Below, in pieces: positions 33,629 to 41,100 of a stretch of DNA of 43,732 nt. Under the pieces are notes generated by a model. That model had not been told where the DNA came from and did no database searches. It saw only the letters and a program-made list of their open reading frames with translations. Origin of the DNA: an uncultured Acidobacteriia bacterium (GTDB taxonomy: Bacteria > Acidobacteriota > Terriglobia > Bryobacterales > Bryobacteraceae). Where the stretch lies: contig CAIRSA010000440.1 in the NCBI GenBank assembly GCA_903881085.1, positions 1-43,732 of the forward strand. Reading direction: 5' to 3'. A program made the position numbers and the translations under genes. Numbering within the stretch: the stretch's first letter is position 1; each line of letters begins with the position of its first letter.

Positions 33629-34713
33629 GCTTCACGCTCCCGGTATTCGTTGAATGCGGCTTCATCCACGGCTAGCCCCAAGCCCGGCCCTTGCGGGAGT
33701 TGGAGGAAACCGTCCTTGACTGTTTCAAGCGATGCGCCGGCAAGCCGCGCACGCATGCGGCGATCCTCTTCGGCAGCCGGGTAAGGCAGTTGCTGGATGA
33801 AGAAATTGGGGATGCTGGCGGCGAGGTGCAGGGCTGCGGCGGTGGCGATGGGTCCGCCGTCGTGGAAGGGCGCGGCGGCAACATAGTACGGCTCGGCGAC
33901 GGCTGCGATGCGGCGCGCTTGCGTGATGCCGTGGCGGGCAAGATCGGGGCGGACGACGTCAATCGCGTCGCTACGCAGCAGGTTCAGAAAGACGCCGGCC
34001 TCCGCGGCGAAGCGGCCGAAGCCGACCGGGGTGACATTTTCGTTGGCGATGCGGCTGGCGGCGGTGAGGTTTGAAAGCGGGCAAGGTTCGTCGAACCAGA
34101 GCAGGTGTTGGCGTTCGAAGGCCGCGGCGAGGCTGGAGGCGTCGCCTGCGGTCAGGCGGCCAGCGGCGTCGAAGACGAAATCGCAACCGGCGCCGGCAGC
34201 GGCACGCGCTTTTTCGAAACGCTGCTTTGAGGCGTTCACGAGTGTCGCGCTGTGGTTGGGCGAATGCGTGGCGGGAACCGGAATCAGGAAGGCCATGTGG
34301 CCGGCGGCGCGGGCTCGGGAGATGGCCTGCACCACAGCATCGTCGGTTTCGCCTCCGATGTGTGCGAGGGCGCGGGCCTGGTTGCGGGTAGGGCCACCCA
34401 GCACCTGATAGACCGGGGCTTTGGTGAACTTGCCGACGAGGTCGAGCATGGCCATGTCGAGCCCGGCGAGCGCCGCGGGCGAGGCCGTCACGCGTTGGCG
34501 GATGCTTTCGAAGCTGCTGGCCTCCTTCCCTTGGATGGCTGCTCTTAGGGCGGCCAGATCTTGCGGTGTGAGCCGTGAACATTCCCCGTAGCCGATTGCG
34601 CCGGAGCGGGTCTTGAGCCGCAGGCAGGTGTAGGTGCGCCTGGAGACGGGTTCGCGGAGTGGGAACGCATCGAGTGCGGTCATTTCGAGTTGCGGGTTTG
34701 CGGGTGCAGGCAT
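33625..34713 (-). CDS. Degenerate enolase-superfamily protein
   Basis: About 362 residues from MPAPANPQLEM. The frame is open for another 200 codons upstream, but that stretch looks non-coding and I reject it. The fold is recognisable: an N-terminal capping domain (TCLRLKTRSGAIGYGE), FDAAGR at the first metal-ligand position, and WFDEPCP at the second. The third ligand position, normally GE in TGER, reads VGFGRFA and lacks the acid. The first position also lacks the following His. It may therefore be catalytically altered, or metal-free with a regulatory or structural role. It is the first gene of the operon and overlaps its intact paralogue by four bases. Confidence 0.7.
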   Translation of the reverse strand: MPAPANPQLEMTALDAFPLREPVSRRTYTCLRLKTRSGAIGYGECSRLTPQDLAALRAAIQGKEASSFESIRQRVTASPAALAGLDMAMLDLVGKFTKAPVYQVLGGPTRNQARALAHIGGETDDAVVQAISRARAAGHMAFLIPVPATHSPNHSATLVNASKQRFEKARAAAGAGCDFVFDAAGRLTAGDASSLAAAFERQHLLWFDEPCPLSNLTAASRIANENVTPVGFGRFAAEAGVFLNLLRSDAIDVVRPDLARHGITQARRIAAVAEPYYVAAAPFHDGGPIATAAALHLAASIPNFFIQQLPYPAAEEDRRMRARLAGASLETVKDGFLQLPQGPGLGLAVDEAAFNEYREREA

Positions 34714-35354
34714 TACGACGCTCCGCCTGCCAAGCTTGGGAGTTTGGTTTCCACGTGGATTCCTCCTAGAGCAACGGTCAAGAGATACTATATCCGGTTT
34801 TGAGACGGAATGGCGTGGCTGGTCTCGGCTGGCCGCATTTGCGGGCTGTGTTTGCCTGCGGAAGTGGCCTGAGCGGGACATGCTTTGACCGGTTTGGGGA
34901 CCGCCGTTTTCTCTTGATTTTCGGCAAAAGGGCGAAGAGGAGGCGAATAAACATTTTTTGTGTTTTCCCATTTTCCACAAGTTAGTCCATTGCATTGTTT
35001 GGCAGTTACGCGTCCGTGGGATAGGCTTGGGTTTTTTGTTTTCCTCAGCTGTTTCTGAGGCATTGCGATGGACGGATAGACGCGTGGCCGAAGGTGTGTT
35101 TGGAGCGGTGTTGGTGAGAGCGTGTGACATGATAGTTCCGGGGTCGGGCTCGCCTGTTTGCAAGGCGCCCAGCCTTCCTGTTTTTAGCATGGGTGGCTGG
35201 GGAGGGATGCGCGTAAATGGGGAAGCGATTGAGGGGAAAGGAACAAAATAGATTTTTAGGCCGTGATTTGCGATCAGGCCTATCTCAGGGCGCGTGGATG
35301 GATGTATTTTTGCACTATTCAATTACATGTACATGCACGTGGAAAAATAGTTCT
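34714..35354. other. 641-bp intergenic region without a supported gene
   Basis: The open frames here have irregular codon use and match nothing I recognise. The region must contain the promoter of the minus-strand enolase/GH51 operon near 34720-34790 (GTAGGAATCC-like and AT-rich stretches give no clear -35/-10 pair) and the promoter of the vapB-like gene near its right end. The AT-rich patch 34915-34985 is the most promoter-like part. Nothing else is seen. Confidence 0.4.
35324..35331. promoter_or_regulatory. Palindromic operator candidate before the antitoxin gene
   Basis: TACATGTA is a perfect palindrome 23 bases before the antitoxin ATG, within the longer direct-repeat-like ACATGTACATGCACGTG. 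Ribbon-helix-helix antitoxins usually bind such short palindromes in their own promoter. The core promoter boxes are not clear. Confidence 0.35.
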
Positions 35355-35594
35355 ATGCGGACGACTGTCAAAATGAAACCGGAGCACCGCAGCGCACTCC
35401 TCAGCCTGGCTTCCCGCCGGGGTCAGAAGGGTTTTTCAGCGGTTCTCGGCGAAGCCATTGAGAGTTATCTTGCGGGCGAAATGGACCGCGAGAAGCGGCG
35501 CAAAGCGTTTCGTGCCCTGGCTGGATCTATTTCAGAACAGGAAGCCGAGGAGTTACGCAAGACCGCACAGGAGCTCCGCGAGAGTTGGCGATGA
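35355..35594 (+). CDS. VapB-type ribbon-helix-helix antitoxin
   Basis: A 79-residue protein from MRTTVKMKPEHRSAL; this start follows a likely operator, and the longer open frame upstream is not coding-like. Residues 1-45 (RTTVKMKPEHRSALLSLASRR, QKGFSAVLGEAIESYL) fit a ribbon-helix-helix DNA-binding fold, and the charged tail (~50-79) would bind the toxin. Its stop overlaps the start of the PIN-toxin gene by four bases (ATGA, 35591-35594), the usual antitoxin-toxin arrangement. The toxin is broken, so the antitoxin may now be an orphan. Confidence 0.7.
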   Translation: MRTTVKMKPEHRSALLSLASRRGQKGFSAVLGEAIESYLAGEMDREKRRKAFRALAGSISEQEAEELRKTAQELRESWR

Positions 35595-35830
35595 TTCCCG
35601 CCGATAGCGATGTTCTGATCGACTACCTTGCCGGGGTGTAGCCGGCGGCGGACCAGCTTGCGCGATATCAGGCGGCTGAATTGCTCCAAAGCACGGCCAT
35701 TACGTGTTTTGAACTGCTGAGCGGCACGGGCGAAAACAAGCGCGAGGACGCCGTCAGGCAACTGCTGGCCATCTTGCCTTTTATCCCTTTGGAACGTGTT
35801 GCCGCCGCAAGAGCAGCGTCTCTTCACTAA
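35591..35830 (+). pseudogene. Broken VapC-type PIN-domain toxin
   Basis: The frame begins MIPADSDVLIDYLAGV, the usual PIN start with its first catalytic aspartates, then has a TAG at 35639-35641 where relatives have a Glu codon before PAAD. It continues in the same frame through ITCFELLSGTGENKREDAV and ILPFIPLERVAAARAASLH to a TAA at 35828-35830. The second half of the PIN fold, with the remaining catalytic acids, is missing. Two independent lesions mean no active ribonuclease. The stop is a single-base change from GAG and unlikely to be recoded. Confidence 0.75.
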
Positions 35831-35940
35831 TAGCGCGCACAACGGAGCCGCGCCGCCCCAATGTCAGCGGTTCCATCGGATGCCCGGCATCTGCGACGCC
35901 GGTTTCCGCTATGGGGTTGGAAAGGCAGAGAAAGCATTCT

Positions 35941-37182
35941 TCAATTCCTTTGCATCGATCTATTCCTCTTGCCCAGCCGTTCAAACAGTTCTGTGAGCGC
36001 GTAGCCGGACAGGATGAATGAGATCCACAATACCGGGTAACGGTAGCGGGGGAAGTTTTGCGTGAGGTAGTAGACGGGCGGGTAGACGAGGAGCGGGATG
36101 GCGAGGGTCCAGAAGGCGGAGCGGTTTTGCTTGTAAAGGACGAACGCGCCGGCGAAACCCAGGATGGTGATGATTCCAAGCAGGCTGGAGCCGATTTCGG
36201 GGAACCAGAAGAGCTGGATTCGCTCGGCAGTGAGGGTGGCGAAGCGGGCCGGGTTTTGCGACATCCAGGTGACAGCGTCATGCAGTTTGCGGCTGTTGTA
36301 GGCGACTTCGCCTTCCTTGATGACAGCGGCGGCTTCGGCGGGGTTCGTATTGGGATGGCGGGACACGAAGCAGCCGGAGTGGCGGTTGATGACGAATTTG
36401 GAGGCGGCGCAATCGTTGTTGGCGACGTCGAGTTCGAGGCCCAGGTTGTCGCGGCCCCAGATGGGGGAGCCCATGACGAGCATGTTTCTGGCGGTCCATG
36501 GAACCAGCGTGAGCAGAGCGACGAGGACGGGGAGTTTCTGTTTGCGGATGGCGAGGTAGGCGGCGGCGAGCAGCGCGGCGGAGGGGATGACGAGGATGGT
36601 GAGGCCGCTGGCGAGGCCGAAGATTGCGGGGCGCGCTTTTTTGAAGGCCATGGTGAGCAGCACCAGGGCGAGGGCGGCGTAGGCAGCCTCCCAGGTTCCT
36701 TGGGTTTCGATGGGCTGGACCTTTTTCGGCAGGAAGGCGAAGGTCGCAATGGCGAGTGCGGCGGCAGCGATACCGGTGGTGCGACTGAGGCCCAGCGCCG
36801 TTGCGACGAGCGGTAGGAGCGCGTATTGGAGCGAGGCTGCGGCCGAAGACAGAATCTGTTTGGCGGTTTCGTAGTTTGCGTCGCCGGGAAACGCGGCGAT
36901 CAGCGAGGCGAGGAGGACGGGTTGGAACGGGGCGAGGTGGGCGGTTGGGCCTGTTGGTGTGTGGAATGGGTTGGCGAATTGGCCGGTGCGGACCAGGGAT
37001 TCGGCGACGGATTGGGGCTCATGGTTGCGGAGGACGCGGGTGTGGCTGCTGGGGCCGGTGAATACGGTGTCGAGGCGGAAGGCGAAGGCGATGAGAAAAA
37101 TGAGAAGCGGCGCGAGCCATGGACGATGGGGGGCACGGGGAGTTTTTTGCGGCGGCTTCTTCCTGGGATTCTGTTGCTTCAT
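35941..37182 (-). CDS. Polytopic GT39/ArnT-like glycosyltransferase
   Basis: A 413-residue membrane protein from MKQQNPRKKPPQ, chosen because AAGGAA precedes it; an ATG at 37227 adds 15 residues. A very basic Pro/Lys-rich N-terminus is followed by about nine hydrophobic segments. The first luminal loop has the family's acidic-type start: FRLDTVFTGPSSHTRVLRNHEPQSVAESLVRTGQFANPF. These are features of lipid-carrier-dependent glycosyltransferases (PMT_2/GT39) that glycosylate lipids or proteins outside the inner membrane. The expected DE or DxD is weak here. The donor and acceptor are unknown. The gene is isolated between a broken toxin locus and the RHS locus. Confidence 0.65.
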   Translation of the reverse strand: MKQQNPRKKPPQKTPRAPHRPWLAPLLIFLIAFAFRLDTVFTGPSSHTRVLRNHEPQSVAESLVRTGQFANPFHTPTGPTAHLAPFQPVLLASLIAAFPGDANYETAKQILSSAAASLQYALLPLVATALGLSRTTGIAAAALAIATFAFLPKKVQPIETQGTWEAAYAALALVLLTMAFKKARPAIFGLASGLTILVIPSAALLAAAYLAIRKQKLPVLVALLTLVPWTARNMLVMGSPIWGRDNLGLELDVANNDCAASKFVINRHSGCFVSRHPNTNPAEAAAVIKEGEVAYNSRKLHDAVTWMSQNPARFATLTAERIQLFWFPEIGSSLLGIITILGFAGAFVLYKQNRSAFWTLAIPLLVYPPVYYLTQNFPRYRYPVLWISFILSGYALTELFERLGKRNRSMQRN

Positions 37183-37435
37183 TGTTCCTTTGCCCTTATA
37201 CGAGAGATGATTTTGAAGCCGACCCATGCGACCTCGTTCATGCCTCGGGTGGATTTCGGGGTATTGTCAAGGGAGCCAAGGCGCAATGGGCGCAGATCTC
37301 ATTTGCTGACTTGGCGGTACCGCTGCTTTTTCCGGCCTGGCGAACCTTAATGCCTTTCGAAAGCTATTGATAAGTTAACCAGCGCAAAACCCATATTACA
37401 GACAAGCACCTTAGAAGAGTCAGCCGGACCGATTT
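37183..37435. other. Intergenic region, no gene seen
   Basis: The region separates the glycosyltransferase gene from the RHS remnant. It must include the glycosyltransferase promoter (minus). I see no terminator with a clean T run, no RNA gene and no reading frame of coding quality. Confidence 0.4.
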
Positions 37436-37663
37436 CTATGGAATAGTCTTTCGCCACCCAGTAACGATTCGAAGTGTCTGCGCCGGCAATACCACTAGAC
37501 AATATGAGTCAAGTGTCTGTGTAAAGGTGGATTGCAATAACTGATAGTTCAAATTAATCCGCTTGGTGGTGCGGCCTCCGGTCGAATGAGAGGAGTACAG
37601 GTGGGACCACTTGCTGTAATGTAGAGTCATACCTACTCTCTCACTGTTGCTCTCCCCTAACAA
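37436..37663 (-). pseudogene. RHS protein fragment (displaced tip or decayed copy)
   Basis: A 75-codon frame contains WSHLYSSHSTGGRTTKRIN, which aligns with WSELYGYHPAGGRTAKRIT of the full RHS protein encoded at 38180-43732. The DNA agrees too: from 37560, CGCTTGGTGGTGCGGCCTCC corresponds to CGCTTGGCCGTGCGGCCTCC near 40101, and about 70 percent of some 50 aligned bases match by eye. After that motif the fragment ends in unrelated sequence. It overlaps the end of the upstream small exported protein gene by 23 bases. Orphan RHS pieces are common behind polymorphic-toxin genes and mark past tip exchange. Expression is doubtful. Confidence 0.5.
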
Positions 37664-38192
37664 GCTTCGTCTCCAAGATTTCCTTTATAAGAATCTGCGC
37701 AGGAGCATCAAGTCCAACTGGGCCAAATCCAACTCTTCGAGAGCCCGGTGTCCCCGCATTTGATCGTAGGCGAAGGTCCCCATACGTTACAAAGCGGCCG
37801 ATGAATGTTTGGAAAATACGGTCTTTTCCCTCTTGAAATCCGGCTCGCTGGATTGTCCGCTCTGCCGCAGCAACAGAATCCGCGTCAACGACAAATTCAG
37901 CATACATCTCGCCATGCTCTTTCTTCGGTGACGGATAAGTTAGATAAATGTAGTTTGGCCATACCACACTATCGGTTACCACTCTAAAGTCACAATTTGT
38001 GTCAGCCACAAGCCATACACCGTGACCACCTCCTTTTACCTCCCCCCGCACTTTGATCATCTTGCCGTTATAGTCAATTCGCCTTGAAAGCAATTCGCAA
38101 ACGCTTATAGTTCGGAGCTTGCCAATAGGCAATTGAGCTGGCTGCCCACATACGAGCCCAGACAGGATCATCAACATGATTACAGATTGCAT
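37641..38192 (-). CDS. Small exported protein overlapping the RHS toxin gene; candidate immunity protein
   Basis: A 183-residue protein starting MQSVIMLMILSGLVCGQPAQLP, a signal peptide whose Cys does not make a proper lipobox. The mature part begins with a block resembling an OB-fold (RIDYNGKMIKVRGEVKGG) and contains one Cys in TNCDF. The start lies 13 bases inside the end of the RHS gene, so translation of the two is coupled. In polymorphic toxin loci the gene directly after the toxin tip encodes its immunity protein. Since the RHS tip looks like a metallopeptidase acting outside the cytoplasm, an exported inhibitor would make sense. I recognise no family; function is inferred from position only. 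Confidence 0.6.
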   Translation of the reverse strand: MQSVIMLMILSGLVCGQPAQLPIGKLRTISVCELLSRRIDYNGKMIKVRGEVKGGGHGVWLVADTNCDFRVVTDSVVWPNYIYLTYPSPKKEHGEMYAEFVVDADSVAAAERTIQRAGFQEGKDRIFQTFIGRFVTYGDLRLRSNAGTPGSRRVGFGPVGLDAPAQILIKEILETKLVRGEQQ

Positions 38193-41100
38193 TGCTCTTT
38201 AACCTCTTTTGTATTAGCCATACTCTTACTTACATCATCGCCGTCTGGTCCAATTCTTGAAGTACCCTGACCATAAAGATCAATGTAAGCGTGCCCCAAT
38301 TCATGGAGTATCGTTGCTGCCCAATCATTAGCATTTCCTGAAACAAAAGAGGAGCCTGATGATGTGTTGTTGACTCTAATCACTACTCCTTTCGACACCA
38401 CAATAGTTGCCCCATTGCCAATAGGAATGGTGGCGATACCACTTCCAGTGGTTGTTGCACTTGTTACTGTTCCAGCTTTTGAGGATATCGGACCGAAAAC
38501 ATATGAATTTGATATTTTTGCGAGAACATCAAGTGCTCCTGGGGAACTGTTTCCCGCACCGCCGGTCAAGCCAAATAGGGCGCCACAATCTGTTTTCTTC
38601 AGTCTATTGATAGCCACTTCTATGCCAGCGTACCACTCTGCCCTCATAGTGGCATCGGCTAGCGGCCCACTATTCTGACTACTTCCAGATGAGTTATTTT
38701 GGCCGTCACCGTTCCCGTCACTTGATCCGGCTGGTTTTGTATCCGGCGGCTCAGGCTCAGGACAAGTAAGCGTACCGTTTACCCATGTGCACTCATCATC
38801 CGGATCATAGTCGAAGAGACCAAGAGGATCACCCCGTGAGATTGGATCATTGCTGCTGTAAGAGTATCGATTCCAACTGCCCGGACTCATCAGATTAAAA
38901 CTTGAGGTAGACTGGTCCGGCGTCAAGAACCGCCCGCCCCGGCTGTCAAAGTACCGGTTCGCCGCATAATCCAGTCCCGTCGACGCATCCCGGAAATACG
39001 TACCGAACTTCGTACTCTCGTTGGTTGTAGTGGTCCGTTCCTCGCCATAAGGAAAGTAGCGGTGGTAACCTTTTAGACTGTCCCATACCACGGTTCGGAG
39101 GCGGTCGGCCAGGATTGCGGCGCCTTCGGCCTGCACCAACTTGCCGCCGAAGTAGACGTTCGCGCTCACAAAGGCGAAGTAGAAGGCCGGCTGATTGGGG
39201 TCCGGGTAGACCTTCTTGTACGTCGCCAGGCGCTTGCTGCCCGAATAGAAGTACACATACTCAATCTTGTTGCCGTTACCGTCCAGCACACTTTTGTAGA
39301 TGCGCATGTTATCCGGAGCGTATACGTAGTTGTCCGTTCCGTTCGTCAACATGCGGTTCTCCACGTCGTAGGAGACGTTGTAGCCATAGGTTGGGTTGCC
39401 GTTGGCGTCGTATCCGCCGCCAGCGAAGCGGTTGGTGGTCTGGTCATACGAGGCCGTCATGGGCTGCGCCGTGCCCTGCGTCACGGTCTGCGACCAGCGG
39501 TTGCCGAAACCGTCGTAATCCCAGGCGAGGCCCCAGCCGTTGGCGCTGGTGTCCGTGGTGTAGGCGGCGATCAAGCGGTTCAGACTGTCGTAGCGGTAGT
39601 GAACTTCCTCCGTCACTCCGCCCAGCGTCGAGACTATGCGGCCGACTTTGCCGTTGTTCTTCGTAGTGTCGTCGGCTTGGCCTTGGGCGACGTCAAAGTA
39701 GTTATAGGAGATGGAGTCCGAGCCGTTCGAAATGTTCGTTACTTGCATACGGGCGTTGTAAGTGCGGTTTTCGCCGGTATAAGTTGTGTTCCAGATGCCT
39801 GGAGTGGAATACCAGACAGCGCTTGAAACGTACTGGATTCCGGTCATCTCGCCCGATGGGCCGTACGTGACGTTTTGCACGTGCTTGTAAGTGGGAGTGC
39901 CGAGGCCTGCGCCGGCGGCCAGTTCGCTGGGGCGGCCCATCTGGTCGAAGTTGTACGTGTAAACGTAGCCTGGGATGGTGGCAAGCGTTGCGGCGTCGGT
40001 CGTGTCCGGATACTGCACCGATTGCACGCGCCCTTCGTTGTTGTAGGTCCAGAAGGCGTCGAGGTTTTGCGCGGGCGCGCCGCTGACATTACTGGTGATG
40101 CGCTTGGCCGTGCGGCCTCCCGCCGGGTGGTAGCCGTAGAGTTCCGACCAGGATCCGGTAGCAGCGTTCGGGCTGCCGTAATCGACGCGCGCCAGGCGGC
40201 CGTTGAGGTACGTGCCCTGGTTCCAGCCGTTGGCGTCATAGGTGTAACTGCGAATCACGGTTGAACTGCCGTTGGGAAACTGCTGGCGGACCGTTACCAG
40301 GCGCGCGAGCGAATCATAGTCGTAGGCGATGGTCTGGCCCTTAGCGTCCGTCTTGGTGGCGACCTTGCCGAAACCGTTGTAGGTGTAGCTCACCGTACCG
40401 TTTTCCGGATTGGTTGCTGTGTGGACATACGGGGTGTCCTGATAATACGTGAAGGTGCGGGTTTGCGTTACGTTGGTGCCGTTGGCGGGCACCTTGGGGC
40501 GGGTCATCGATACGTTGAGTAATTGATTGAAAGTGTTGTAGGTGTACGACGTGTTGTAGTTGTCGCCGCCCTTGGGATTGGGCTCGGTGACTTGCGTCAG
40601 GTTGCCAAGCGCATCCGTGGTGAAGGTTTTCCACTTGCCTGCGGCATCCGTTACCGTGACGGTGTTGCCGGCGTACGCGTACCTGGTTTGGCCGAGGTTA
40701 TTCGGCTGGCTGACGGTCAGGGTGCGACCGAGTGGATCATAGGTGTAGACCGTCCAGTAAACTGGCCCGCCGGGAGCGTGGGTCGCGGAGGTTTGCTTGA
40801 CCTTACCCATGGGCGTGCAGCCGCAGGGGGCATAGATGGATTCGGACTGGCCAACAATGGTTGGCGAGCCGTTGTTGGTCGTATAGCCCGTTTCCACTTT
40901 CACAGTGCGGCCGAAGCCGTCCAGCGTTTCGCGGGTCCAGCGGTTGTTGGTGGTGGTTGTTGCCGTTGTGGTGACTCGCGTGGCCGGCGTTCCTGGCGCC
41001 CAGTTGTTATACGTGATTCCAGTGGCAGAGCCGTACGGTGATGTGCCGCCTGACGGTCGCGCATACAGGTCGTATGCCAGGCTGCTGCTAGCCCCATTGG

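Noticed and set aside
34714..35322. N-terminal extension of the enolase-like protein to 565 residues
   Set aside because: The added ~200 residues have no domain features, irregular composition and many basic/Ser/Pro residues typical of non-coding GC-rich frames; the family start fits MPAPANPQLEM at 34713.
35639..35641. UAG in the PIN toxin as a recoded codon
   Set aside because: The position is Glu in relatives rather than Cys, there is no downstream SECIS-like hairpin, and the C-terminal half is also missing, so decay is simpler.
35781..36749. 322-residue Pro/Ser-rich frame on the minus strand
   Set aside because: It is an out-of-frame shadow of the glycosyltransferase gene 35941-37182, whose hydrophobic segments and ribosome site are convincing.
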